Assembly: GCA_032164295.1 (NCBI GenBank)
Contig: JAJHTX010000005.1
Coordinates: forward strand, 2,480,001-2,544,000
DNA length: 64,000 bases
From: Inonotus obliquus
Taxonomy: Eukaryota; Basidiomycota; Agaricomycetes; Hymenochaetales; Hymenochaetaceae
Reading direction: 5' to 3'
Numbering within the stretch: position 1 is the first letter of the stretch; every line of letters begins with the position of its first letter. The translations under genes were made by a program, and so were the position numbers. The notes under the pieces were generated by a model. The model did not search any database. It worked only from the letters and a program-made list of their open reading frames with translations, and was not told the DNA's origin. Shown here in pieces: positions 30,056-43,173 of the stretch.

Positions 30056-31292
30056 ATGCTGCTACGCGCAGTCAGTCCGCTCCTTACATTCGCTCTTTCG
30101 GCTTCGGCGCTGCCTACACGCAGCTTTGCACCTAGAGCTTGTAACGTTACTATTCTCTTTGACGGAAGGATTCAGAACTCGACTGTTGCCTCCGATTTCG
30201 ACGGGACTTCTAGCGCTTTCAACAACGGTGCAGTATTTGGGCAAAGTGCGTAGATCCTGGGTACCTTCAGCAGGGCCAACGACTGATAGGTGTCGCTCAT
30301 ACAGACCAGAAATGGTCGGATATCATTAAGTTCCCGGACGTTACTCCGTCTTTGGTACGTGTTGATTTTGAAACTTGGAGGAAATCTGGCTTAATAATCC
30401 ATACCTGTGGGGATCAGTTCGACATCGCTGCTGGAACGAAGCCATTCGAAGTTACTATAGGGTACGATACATCTTCATTCTCTCTGTATCAACAGTGATT
30501 CATCTTTCTCGATTCAGCGACAATTCGGTGTTTGCCCCTGGCGGCAAACCCCAGCATGGTCTCCGTCGGTCGGAGCTTATACCGGCTATTAACGACGGAA
30601 CAGATGCAACAGTTCAAGGGTTGACAACCATCCACTGGTCGCTCCGCTTAGATTCTTCAAGACCTCTCAATTTTTCTCATGAATACCAGGTACGTGTATT
30701 TGCTCACTATGTTGTCACGTTGATTAAATATGTCTCATGGTCTTTGACAGCTCGTATTCCACGAGGCATCAAACTCTTCTACCAACCAGTTCGTGCTCAA
30801 GACTGGAACCCCGCTGGGTCAGACGTTTGACGAGTCAAAGCACAGAACTCTCAGACTGGAAGGCAGACAACCAGGTGGTGCCACTCTATTCTCTACGCCG
30901 TTCGACGATAATGCCTGGCACAACTTCGCCGTCTCCGTCTCATGGAATTCAAGGTACAGTATTGATCAATCATTGGCTTCTCTTTCTCCGTAAATTCCGC
31001 GCCATAACCTCTCAATTCTCATCTAATTTCAACACAATTTCATGATTATTATTGTAGATCTATAACGATCTTCCACTCAAAGGACTTCGAACCGTTAGGC
31101 GCCGTCAACGTCACAACTGACGACAACTCCGGTCAAGGTCGACAACACTTTGGTATTAGCAAACTCCCAATAGGTGAGAACGGCATCGACGTAGCACACG
31201 AAGGATATCAAGAGACAGGGATCGATGAAGGTGTTATCTATGGGGGTATATTCATCGAGGATAGCTCGAGTGGTTGTATGACACTTTCTTGA
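30056..31292 (+). CDS. Secreted glycoside hydrolase family 131 enzyme
   Basis: Exons 30056-30245, 30305-30354, 30418-30461, 30518-30689, 30751-30953, 31058-31292; 297 residues. GH131 enzymes are fungal beta-1,3/1,6- and 1,4-glucanases with a beta-jelly-roll fold, used on plant or fungal cell walls. Residues 1-19 are a signal peptide. The mature start CNVTILFDGRIQN and later blocks (WSDIIKFPDVTPSLFD, GLRRSELIPAINDGTDATVQGLT, HWSLRLDSSRPLN, YQLVFHEASNSSTNQFVLKTG, HNFAVSVSWNSR, GVIYGGIFIEDSS) match this family by memory. It ends at SGCMTLS with no linker or CBM1 cellulose-binding module, so it is the single-domain form. Several N-x-S/T sites. Intact. Confidence 0.85.
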
Positions 31293-32583
31293 TTTCGGGA
31301 ATGTCTGTACGACTCGGGCTCGGACACGTATGGACGTTGGTTATCGTTTTCGGCAAATTAAAGTTGCTTGTTATTTCATGCTTACCTCAAGGAGGGATGG
31401 AATCACAAATACATAACCATTCTAATTCTCAAAAGAAAGATTTAAATTTTTGACAGAAAGTGTTTCGCGTGTCTTCAATATTAGTGAGCATGTTTTCATT
31501 TCATGGGTCTTTTATAATATTCTGGCATGTTATCCGAAGTTAGATTACACGTGCATACACATATCCATGGAGCACTCTCCACTCCCTCCCCGCGCCGCGA
31601 ACATCCATCCATGTCCGGCGTACTGACTCCCTCATAGTACAGCCACGAATAGCCACCGATCATAGTATACCGCAAAAGGTTGAAATGCAATAAAGGCAGT
31701 GGCGCGACCAGGGTCCAGCGTCAAAGTGTACAAGCTTTATCTGCAGTTTGAACCTGTCAAATTACAACGACCATCGATACGACTCAATAGACACACGTCT
31801 CTTACCGGTGCTTCCTAATCCTGGTACACTGCAGTAACCCCTATCCTATGAGCTTCCAATCACAGCATCCAATTATCGCATTGCCGCAAAGCCGCGAAAG
31901 TATGTACCCTCGATTGCGCGGAGCTTAAATTGATAATGAATAAAGTAAAGAATGATTCCCGCGGATACATTAACGAATGAATACATATAAACAAAACAGC
32001 GCTGTATATACACTGCCCAAGCTCTGCATTCGCAAAAGGGTCTAATAGAATCCAGTGCGCTAGTGTAATACGGGGGGAGCAAAGAGGGAGTAAAGAGGGT
32101 CCATATATGTGTGTAATAGAGATAGATAATAAAGCAGGGCCCTCTTGACGGAATATTAGATTAGGAAGAGGAAAAGAAGAGCGAAAGTGAGAAAATAATA
32201 GACGATACATTGCGTTTGTTTCGTTTCACGTTTGTTTCATAAATCACGATGGGAGTGAAATAGTTGTCTAGCTCGTGTACAAATCGCGTGAACAAAAAGC
32301 GACAGCAGCAGACATGAAAAAGGCCAAGGAAGAATGAACAAATCGAATGAAGCGCTTGCGCTGACCGAAACTGAACCGTCGGGTATTGCACACGACGGTC
32401 ATGAAGGGAAACCAGAGGAGAATGCGAAAACAATATGAACTAAGATAAGGGAAAATAGAAGCGAACCATCCGTTCGTACGATAGCATTGACAAGACGCGA
32501 TTGAAAACAGAGCGAGCGCAACCAAGAGGCCGAGAGACGAAAAGCGGCACGTCCATTTGGTGATAGTTTGAGAGTCTATAATG
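31293..32583. other. Convergent intergenic region GH131 / CRZ1-like gene
   Basis: About 1.3 kb between two 3' ends. ORFs on minus at 31860-32525 are T/F-rich and look like chance frames. Possibly a long 3' UTR of the zinc-finger gene. Nothing else supported. Confidence 0.4.
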
Positions 32584-35500
32584 CTAGACCATCACGCCGG
32601 TCGGAGGAACTGTGGGCTGCCAGCTAGCCTCAGCTTCGGTCTTCAGATTCAGCGTCCCAGTCGTTGCCCCAGTACCATTGTTACTATCGCCCTCATTCTT
32701 TATCCCTACAAGTAGAGCAGGATTGTTAGGCGTCTCTGATGTCAATATGGGCTGTCGCGCTAGACAGTCTGTTCCTGCGTCTGACCGCACTAGATAAGCA
32801 GGGGGACGTGATGAGATGACACCTTGAGCAGGGATGAGGGAGTGCACGTACAATGTCTATTGAGTGCATCCATGCGCGCAAAGGTTCGCTGACAACCTTG
32901 ACATGTATAGGGCCTAATGTTAAGGTGAAGCTGCTCATGCCGTTTGCAATCGTGTTGACGAGCAAAGCCCTTCTCGCATCCGGGCCATTTGCACTTGAAC
33001 GGTCGCTCTTCGTTGTGGGATCGCATATGACCTATTCAGACGTTAGCACAGAGAGCAGCAGCTTATTAAGGCAATCAACGAACCCTTTAGATTGAAGTGG
33101 CGTGTGAACGTACTTCCGCATTGAGGCACGGGACAAACAAAATTCGCCTCAGTGCGTCGACGCCTCTGACTAGCATCGGCGGTCGCATGTGTAGTAACGT
33201 TCTGCCGCACCACCTGAATAGGTGCTTGGCTCTGAACCGTCGGGCGCCCCTGCGCATCGTGGCTCATCACATGCACCGTAGGAGTGCTTCCTTCGTGCCT
33301 CGTTCCAGCAGTACTTGTCCCGTAGCTCGAGGTATCAGACGGATATGAGAATGGGTCTGGTAAGAGCTCATCCGCAATCACCCGCGGGCTTGCATGCGGT
33401 GAGGGGTAAGGTGAAGTACTGAGAGAGACTCGCTCGCGGGATAAGCTGCGTGAATGGCTATGGCGAGCCCCAGTATGACTTGCCGAACGCCGATGTGCTC
33501 CGCCACCTATCGCGCTAGGTCTGCCCATGCTAAAGTTGACTCCACCGAATCCGGCTGACTGGCCAGGAGTCAGGTAGGAATCAATGGAACGGTTACCAAA
33601 TTCTGGTGTTTGATAGAATGGGCTGGCTCCCATGCCACCAGATCTATCCGCGTAAATTGGTGTCATGTCCGCTGAAAGTGCGTTGCGGCGATGACCCTGG
33701 CTCTCACTGCGCGAGCGACGAAGATCAGTAGCACTGAAGTTGGTCAGTGCAGCATCCGGTGTGAGGAAATTATTGTTGGGACTCGCACTTCCCGGGATCG
33801 ATGTGCGGTCGTTATCAAACCCTGCCGGTCCCGAAATAGGAGGACCAAACGACGCTGGCATATGGTGAGGTGTGTTCAAACGCGGCAGCTGCTGTCCAAA
33901 TATACTATCACCTATATGTATGGTGGAACCCTGGTTCTGGTTCTGCATCTGGTTCTGAATTGCTTGAGAGTCATAAGCGGTATTTATCCCAACGCCCATC
34001 TCCCAGAGTTGCGGGCGAACAGCGATTGTTTCAGATTTGGAGCGCATTCTTGGGTTCGAGGGGATCAGAAGGCCACTATCGCTCAGATCTGTACCACTGC
34101 GCTCTGGGCTGGCGTCTCGTGAGAGACGAAGAGCTCCCAACGCATTGCCGGTGTCACCGTTGTTCCCTGAGAGTGATGCACTGCCACTCGACGGTGGAGG
34201 CGTCAATGCCGCGTTCGGAGGGAATGTGTATTGAGATGGAGGAGCTTGAGGTAGACGCGGAAGTGGTGAGGTACCTCGGGACTGGGAACCGACTAATTGT
34301 TGCTGACTGGATCGTGCTCCCCACGGCTGTGGCTGTGGCTGAGGACTTGCACGCCCTGGATGAAGTGAGTATCAGTACCTCCGTATCGATCCCAAAAGGA
34401 AGTATCATAAGGGGAAAACAGAATAAAAGAGCGACAAAAGGATGGGCATCATATAAAGACCGAAGCACAAGGTGTGACGGATCCTAGATCGCCGTGCACA
34501 ATCTTAAAGTCAAATCGATCCGGATATGACGCGTGGCAGATCTGCACACCATTCCATCGGATATGGAGAAGGAATACGAAAAAGATAAGGCCCTCCAAAC
34601 AAACCAAGAAGAAGAATTAAATTTAAAAAGCGGCGAAACCAATGCAAGCTTGAGAAGAAACCACTGATGAAACGTACTTTGATGCATCATATCTGCATGT
34701 TGGAAGGGACCACCCTGTAGGACACCGGCGCTGATCGGAGTTGCAGGCACGATGTTAATGCCCATGCCAATTCCACCAGGTGGAAGAACGGAAGTATTAT
34801 TCTCAGAGGGGAGGGCTCGTTGGGATGGGCAGGGTGACGGTAACGGGGACGTGTGAGTAATCTCAGGAGTCTGGCCTGGTATGTAAATGTGAGGTGGTGA
34901 CTGGCCTTGTCCTAGCCCACTCGCAGCCCAGGACGGTGAATGAGTCTGGCTAGGGTTGGGTGATGCATCGAGGCGGACACCCTCAAGGCCAAACGTCCCA
35001 GAACCTTGGAAATCATTAGGCTGAGATGAGATCGAGGAACCACGGCTGCGTGCAACGTCATTTTGACGCTGGTACTCATTGTTATCGCCGTTGGATGAGG
35101 CGGGCGAACCGTGATCGAACGGCGATCCCGATCCGTAGACACCCATTGGATGATCAAGTGCGGGAATAACGGAGACAGAAACTCCATGGTTATTCGAGCC
35201 GAGCGAGGAAGTACTCAGACTCGGCGATGAGCTTTGATTCTTGGAACGGTTGTTGGCCTGTTCGTTAAGCGAGGCCATAAATTCGCTACTAAAGAAAAGA
35301 GCAGTATCTGCGGGTGCGTCGTATACAGTAGGGTCGTAATCGTCGCCCGGCAACTCGGGTGGGAGAACCGAGATACCAAACTCTTCAAAGTGGTCTCCGC
35401 CGCTGGACTCGAAGGTATTCGGGTTAGGAGAATGCTGTGGGAACTCGTTGCCTGGGATGTAGGAGATGTCGGATGCGAGGGGCGAACTATTGAATGAGCC

Positions 35501-35710
35501 GGGCTGGGCAGCAAACGAAGGAGTATAGGGTGTTGGAGGAACGCTAGGGTTTGCAGTCACACCGAGGGTATCGTCCAGAGCAGCAGAGGAGTTGAAGTCT
35601 CTGTAAGTGGTGTACGGAGAGGACAAGCCTTGGAGGTCGTTGTGGTGATGCACGTCCAAGTCGGAGAGGAAAGGGGAGCGTTGCTCAGGGAAAGACGACG
35701 GGGGTTCCAT
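32584..35710 (-). CDS. C2H2 zinc-finger transcription factor, Crz1-like
   Basis: Exons 35710-34678, 34355-33084, 33031-32852, 32789-32584; 896 residues. Crz1 factors are dephosphorylated by calcineurin on calcium influx and move to the nucleus. The long N-terminal part is Ser/Pro/Asn/Gln-rich, as expected for a regulated disordered region. Zinc fingers: FVCPVPQCGSTFTRHFNLKGH, then FKCKWPGCEKGFARQHDCKRH and a degenerate or third finger YTCQGCQRTFARMDALNRH. The VCPV..CGSTFTR...LK and GCEKGFARQHDCKRHE wording is typical of basidiomycete Crz1. A candidate calcineurin docking motif PHIYIP (PxIxIT-like) lies near 34890. The GCTGTG-rich exon 2 start encodes PQPQPQP. Exon 1/2 intron is 322 bp, long for this window. 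It could be another C2H2 factor, but Crz1 is the best match. Confidence 0.82.
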
Positions 35711-38700
35711 GGCTGGTGCTAAACCGCTTTCCTTATATATTGAAGAGGTGCAGGGAGAGAATGGAGAAGGATCAGTTGGGAGTTTTGGATGTGAGAGTGC
35801 TTATGATGTCTGTCTGTATGCCTCTGCTCGTCCGTGTGTGTCTTCCTGTTGCGGTAGCAAATCACGGACCTATCGTCGCGTGGAAAGGCGGTGTTCACCG
35901 GTGGTGGACGACGATTGCAGCGAGGCTGTGAGACGAGAGGCGGAAGGGGAATGCGGGGCGACGAAAGGACGGAGGAGGATGTGGAAGAAGAAAGAGATGC
36001 GGCTACCGGCAGAGATCGACCTTTGCCTTTGACCGACTCTGACGACGCGGCGCGTCACTTGTCTCTGGTGATTGCAACCCGCAGCCCAACAAGAACAGGA
36101 ACGACGACGACAACGACAACGACAACGAGTAGTGCCAGAGCTCACCACCCGACGATAGAGGCGAAATAACGGAAAAGAATTACGAGAACAGCCCTGAGGC
36201 GATGACTTGGTCGCTGTCTGCGTTGCGGGTGGGTTACATAGCCTTGCCAAATTCGGGAAGTCTAGGTTTGATGATTATCTAATTATTGATATCATTTTCT
36301 CTTTTCGTTTTGTTTTCTTGCTTTTTAGCCACAGAACTCCATCATGATAGAATCAAAGAGACCCTTTCCTACTACTCGCCTTGTAATCACATCCTCCTCA
36401 CGACCTTTGCGATCCGGATCCTCTACGCTGTTCCAATCTCGGCCTACTTTTAATGTTTCATCCTCCTTACTCACCAATTTCAGCTCGACCTCACTGACAA
36501 CCGACCACGAGTCCATCTGAGACAGATTGCCATCACGGTCTCCAGCTCATCTCACCAGATCCTCGGTCCATCCTATCCTCTTCGACCTCGATGGTATCTC
36601 CTCGTATCCAAGCAAACATTCTTCGCCTTGCCAGCCTGAAGTTTCAAATGTCCACAGTCTAGACGGAGCCTTGCATGCACGGATCACTCATTGAAATTCG
36701 GATACTGTGCCGAACTGTTCTTCCATACCATACACTCACGAGATTCAATCACGGATACATCCGAAATGCGTTTCGATAACGCGAAATTTAATTGTTCGCC
36801 CCGTGAGTGAGTGGCTCATGATTTACTCTGCTTCTACTCCTGAGCTCTGATTAGGGTGGATCTCCTCTCGATAGGGCTAAAGTAACGTAAAACGTCTAAA
36901 CGGAATCATCAATGTCGCGAAAAGTTCCGAGCACCCTCCTCTACGCGCAGCAGGGCGGAGTATCTACTACCTGCCTTATCACCGAGCCGTTCTCCCCGAG
37001 GGAAGCATAGCTGTCGTGATTGAAGACCTTTCGGATATCCCGAATGACTTGGAGTCGTTAGCCTTGTGTCTAGATCTCGGTTACCGACTTCTCTTCTTTT
37101 CCTTTGATTCAAGTTAGCGTCGAGAAGCGAGATCAGCCGCTGTTTCGATGCCACAGAGGAATTTCCTAAACCCATGAGGTCTTTCTCCAGCGCTATGGAA
37201 GCACATGAACCTGCACCGACTCGTGCCAGCGTACAAGGTTCTACGATACAATCTTTCTGTTGTCAAGTGTCTCTCCATCAGATCCTCATAAATACCGTTG
37301 GAAGCTTTCCCTGGCGCTTTCCTCATTCATCATGAAACTTACTTCCAAGCCGTGACACACAGTCCTTCCGGTCCAATCCGACGAGGAAATGTGGTTCGCA
37401 GGAGATTGAATCACATCACGGACAGATACTCGCGCTACCCCCGTGGATGACAGCTGAAACAGATTCATATAGATAGTCACCCAAAGCGCCGTGAGGTCAC
37501 ATAGGTATTTCTGTCCAGACCTATTTGGTACCATCGCTCGTGCTTCATTTGAAACAAGAGAATCTCATGTGGCCTTCGTGTTCACTCATGTCTTGTAAGG
37601 TGAGAACGTTCTAATCGAGCTTCATTCTTGTGCTAACATCGGACATTTGCGAGCATCGTACATCTCGTAAATCATGACTTGCGATTGATAGACCGGCGTC
37701 GTGGGATATTCGATTTGTTTTAACTTCTAGAACATGATCATCGTACACGCTATCGGCGGACAAACAACAAAAAAAAGCAGTGGTAACAACAAATCTTTTC
37801 TCAAGGCGCCTGTGGACGCCACAAATTAAGCAGACAGGTAAGAATGAAAACAATAAACCGATAATCAAAGCTCACGAGAAAATTAAATTCGCTCTATTAC
37901 GACAAGACAGGCGCCGCCGTTCGCATGGTATGGAACGAAGGCACAAGGAACAAACTACGCCGATAAGTCAATGTTAACTCTTGGGTACCTCATCTCCCGG
38001 GCCACCTCTGTTCCGAACTGTATCATACCAGTATGGATTCGCGATCTTCAACTATGACGTGCATCCTATCCATACAAACACGGCCAAACTCAAACAAACA
38101 AGCATGCAAAAAAGCACCGAGAGCGCCGCAAGCGAAATGAAACGAATCAATCGAGAAGAAATGAAATGATCACGAATCGTAAATTATTAAGGGATTTTTA
38201 AGTAAATCATAACGAATGAATGATGAAGAAAGCTCGGACCACCGAGGGGCTGCGAAGGGGGAGAAGGTGAATTAATCTAGGTGTGCCTTGGTTGATCCTA
38301 GGAGTCCTGAACTCACATGTTACACATCTCCTGTCTCTACTCTTTGGTTGGACAAGAATAAATTCGGACTTGCGTCGGAAGCGCATCGTGGCCACAAACC
38401 TTACGAATCCCAGCTAATCTACGCGGAGATGCCGCGATGGACATACCTTGTCCGTCGTACTCAATGCTACCAAAGACTAAAATAAGCCAAGTCCTTGCTT
38501 GCACTGGTTTGAAACTCCCTCGGGCATCCGGACCTTTCTCGCTTATCCGTGACCGATCAAAACAAAGGACAAAGGGAGAACACCCCGAGACCGAAAGCAC
38601 ATTCGGCTAGATTACTCAAGTCATTCAAATGTTCACTCTTCGGTCAGGGTCTAACTATCTAAGCGAATGATCATCAGTGGTCCAAGTCACCGCCATGGTT

Positions 38701-41700
38701 CAAGGTTGAGTAAGTTCTGTCATTCTCACCCCGTCTTTTCAGTTTCCTTACATGCATTACTTCTCAGGCCAAAAAAGAAAGATCAAAAGTTCGCTATGGA
38801 TAATGGCATTTGATAAGCCAGCAATACCCGCATTGTATTAGTCCTGGCAAACGGTGCATGCGCATCGCGGATGACTGATTGAGCATGTCACTCACCATTC
38901 GGCCGATCGCGTAACTGAAACACCGGACGAATCGATCACTGGCCGCTCACGTCCTTTCTTCTGCCTCGAGGTAGCTCAAGACTGAAATGTGGCAAATGTA
39001 TCTACACGGCGTATCGCAACCAGGCGGGAGAGCAATGAGTTTGTCTTGTCTTTCCGGCACGGAAGAGAGTTCCGTACATACATTCACACTTCCGCGCCAC
39101 CGCCGCTTCTTGGCACGTTCAGATTTTGCCATCCCCTCCCATGGCTCAAAACTGATACATGGAACAGGTTTACAACATTAAGAAGCTTTCTTCGAATCAA
39201 AACAAGTCATCCAGGCTATGAACACCAGTTGAACGAAATCACTTCTTCTGCGACGCATCAATGTCGTCAATGGTCATAAGGTCAATCCTCGAGGTCAGCT
39301 GTACACTAAGCGTCTAATTTTCATTTCATTTCCTTATCTCTTCTATCTTCTAGGAACTGAAAGAAGATAAGTCTATGCGGCGCAGACTCGGACACCGGTA
39401 CGAGTGCGCAAAAGCCTGTGAAGTTCTTGAAGTTCTAAATCGAGACCTCTACACAGGATCTAGGATCCTACATTATCATTAGGCGTGTTCTGTCCTGTGC
39501 TTCCACTGCACCCGCCTTGTAGTGAGCGAAGAAGAAGAAGCTTCAACGTGGTCAGATCTCGTTGAATCTACAAGAAAAAAAAGGAAGAACCAGAGCGCCC
39601 AGTTCCCGGTGCTGACGGCAAACGTCAACGGCAACATGTTTAAAAAATTTGAATAAAATTTCAAACATTGTCGACTTGATTGTTCCCCGGCGAGCGCAGA
39701 TGTAGGAAAAAGGAAAAAACGCAAAATGAAACGAAACGAAACGGAGGGGAAGATACGGGATTATTATCCCATAATATTGCAAAAGAACAACGCGAGCGGG
39801 CACGTCTCCCCGCTCTTTCTAGTGCATGGGAGGTTTCTGGTGAGTCGCTACTGGACTGGTCTCTATCTATCAAAGTCTCCATAATTTTCCCGCCACCCTG
39901 TGACAACCCGTACTAGCACCAATACGTACCGCTTATCGGCCACCAATAATACCAAATCCAACAAAAAAACGCAAACGGTGATTTCCCTTCATAACGCCGA
40001 ACATCGGAACATCCCATACACCATTCAATTTTATCACCCTGACCCTGACCCTGCCCCCCAATTCCCATTTTTCTTCCGTTCTTCCGTTAACGCCTTTGAC
40101 CCTGAAGGGTTCAAAGACTCAGTTCAGGGATACTATCGTACGAGAGACGAGGGAATCAAAAGAACAACCATCATCACAGGTTCAGTCGGGTGGGCTACGA
40201 CTGTGGAACATTTTGATATCATAGATATCATTGAAAGATTTCACATTCACGTTGCCTGTTAGACGATGCACGATGCGCCTCGCCGAGTCCGAGTCGGGCG
40301 TCTAGACGAAAGTGCTCTGTGACGCTTTTGATCCTTTCAAAGGGTCCTCCTACTTTATCATTCTGATTCGGGGTGAGATTATTCGCCGTAAAAAGAAAAG
40401 AGTGAAAAAAAACACGCCCTGATTGTCCAGCAAGCCAACGATCTCTCGACCCTGTCTCCTGTCTCGAACATGAAACCATTCAACATCAACAATCCCATTG
40501 CAAAAAAGAAACACAAACATCGACATACCAAGATCAAGTAAATTCACACCACAAACATTCAAAGTAAGTTCAAACTCCTCCCAAAAACATTGCTTACACC
40601 ACCCTACCAATATGGGATTTATACAAAACAAAACAAGCTTCATCAAATGAAAGGTCCGTCAACACCGCCTCTCCGCACCGCCTTGTAAAAAGAAGAGCCT
40701 GATCGGCGGGGAGGTCTGGAGGTGGCCCGGAATTCGCCCAAATAAGGTAGTACCCCTCATTCTAAGTCACGTCTCTAAAGGTGACATACCATTAGCTGGT
40801 CGAGGACTTTAGAGGCTTCAAAACCTTCGATGCAAAGCGACGAATCCAGAGGAACCGAGCCGCGGCACGCAGAGGTTGAGGGATCGGCTGAAATACCAAA
40901 TTTGGAAGGTTGCAGAGAAAATGATGGGTTTAGCTTTTCTCTTCGTTTCCCTATCCTATGATTGCAAAAAAAGGAATTGAGCACTAATGTGGTAGGGACA
41001 AAGAGCTGCATCAGGCGAGATGCCGTGACATGCCCGTCTCTGGTGTTGTGTGCACTTGAGATGACGAGTGTAGAGAATATTCGGAAGGACGTGGTCTGAG
41101 TTACGTAGCCGACTTGGAAGCCTTCCACGTCGCCGTATAGATAATATCCTATGACCGGGCAGTACTGTACAGCTACACGGCACACCAATACACTTGCTAC
41201 ATGTAGAATTATGTATATGTTCGTTCAGGGTCACCGAGAACAGGAAGAAAAAATAACTTTTCGCAGGCGTCTGGCAGTCTTCCCAGCCCATTCCATACAT
41301 CCGTGTTAGCCCCTGTCTGTCACTAATACCAAGCTCCGCGACTAGTCGTTTTCCATCTCTCTATCGCGGCTTCACACGCGCAAGCCGACACATCTTCCCA
41401 ACATACATACACCGTCGGGGGTAATAAGCGGTCTATTCAAGGAATGGTTATTCCTGATGGACTTCTGGACTTCGCGATTCGAGGGATAAACAATCGATAC
41501 CGACCCATCTAAAGCGAGTTGAGTGCAGAGATCTGCAAAAGCCTGCTTCTGAGCTAGAGATATGCCATATCGGCCGTAGTGACGCCGCGATCGCAGTGTA
41601 TTCTTCCGGTCACTAGCACGCGTACGACGTGACGTTCAGGTATCTTGCTTTGAATCACGAGTACCTCCCGTAAGGCGCTAGACATGCATCAGGTGTTTTG

Positions 41701-43173
41701 ATATCCAATGACTTGACTGATAGACTGATGTTAGACTCGGGTTTGTGTTCTCACCTACGGTCAACCGGGCTTCTTAAGACGAGTAATATTTACCACGGCA
41801 AAGCCTGGAAGCCGAGGCGAGTGCACAAATCATTAATCACAATCATCCCCGTCGTATTGGTAACACAGTCATGTCATCGCCAGCGTCCGATAGGTGTGCG
41901 CGGATGGAGTTTCGCATCATCCCGTCGGAAGTGTCAAGTTGCATTCCGATACGCAGGCGGCCTTTGTGTGCGTCTTCCAGCGCCTTAGAGCTATCCGCAG
42001 CCGACCAGAACAATGGTCTGCAGCTAATCATGTACGAAACTGGACGTAACCCCATCGGTTAGTCGAGCTCCAATCAACTCTATCGGAGAGGTATTATCCG
42101 GCATCCTTCCGTCCGTCCTAGGAAGTAAGGCCTCCGCTCACGGAGTAACCCGGAGTAACTCTACTTGAACCTATTCACAAAGCCGCTTCATGGCTAGACG
42201 TTTAAGAATTTTATCGAGGCGGTGATTCATGGATTATGGGCGCCGATTAGAAGCTCGGGGCAGCCCAGTATTCAATTCTAGTTTGTCACCCGCGTGTACT
42301 GCTTCTTTCACATCGGTGCACATCTCCACCAGGATTAGGTTGCGGCCCAGCCGTCCGCCGCCAGTCGGACGCGTACCATCCTGCGAACCGGCAGCATATG
42401 AGTTGTTCGTTTCAAATCGAGCTTGGTACGACTGTCCAGTTCCCCTCGAGACCAAAGGTATTGCAGCATCAGAAGAGTGGGCATCCAACATGATTGCATC
42501 TCTAACCGGAGAGACAAGAGATGATTGTACGTCCACATCAGAGGAAACAAGTCCAGGCGGTGATAGAAACTGACGATCGAGTTTCACAACCATGTGCGAG
42601 CAGTATCGCTATAGTATCGCATTCTGAGCCGCACCGAGTCGTCCGAGTCAGACGCAGCCGCAACTTGCCGCAGATATTTGAAGTGGAATCCCATCCGCAT
42701 CAAAGCGTTGGAGAGAGAAGTAATGCATCGGAAGCGGTGCACCCAGCTTTGAGTATGGAAACTCTTCTCCCGTAGTTCTCGTGGTAAAAGGAAGTCAGGA
42801 AGGCCGCTCAACCTTCCTCTCTCCAGATAAAAAGGAATCCGATGTGTCTCCCTTTCCTCAGTCCTTCTCCAAAAAGAGCGTCCGAATCACCGAGGCCTTG
42901 AAGAAGACACGAAAGACGCTCGGAAGCCCGCTCTTGAGCTCCGGCAGCATCAATAGTAAGAACGTGAGGCTGAGCACATCGCCGCCCACATGATAAAACA
43001 ATAACATTGCATAAATAGGCTGACAACGAATGATGGTGCGCTAGGGTCCATGTCAAGTGGCAACATCTCTAAGGCCCCTTCAGGACAAAAGAAAAATAAT
43101 ACACCGTTCCCGGATAAGGAGAAAACGACGGTTGTTCATCTTCAAACATCTGCTGGAATTGGAGCACCTAAGC
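35711..43173. other. Gene-poor region of about 7.5 kb
   Basis: No gene I can support on either strand. The first 500 bp are the upstream/5' leader of the Crz1-like gene and contain an (ACG)/(ACAACG) simple repeat at 36101-36128. Elsewhere all ORFs are under about 140 codons, mutually overlapping, and lack domain motifs, signal peptides or convincing splice structure. A Ser/Lys-rich frame at 42781-42993 on plus looks mildly protein-like but has no continuation. No terminal repeats, reverse-transcriptase or transposase motifs, tRNA or rRNA recognised. Could hold long non-coding transcripts or decayed elements. Confidence 0.5.
36101..36128. repeat. ACG/ACAACG microsatellite
   Basis: ACGACGACGA followed by three CAACGA-type units, upstream of the Crz1-like gene. 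Confidence 0.7.

Noticed and set aside
31860..32525. Minus-strand frames rich in Phe/Leu as membrane proteins
   Set aside because: Overlapping short frames in AT-rich sequence beyond the stop of the Crz1-like gene; no splice or family support.
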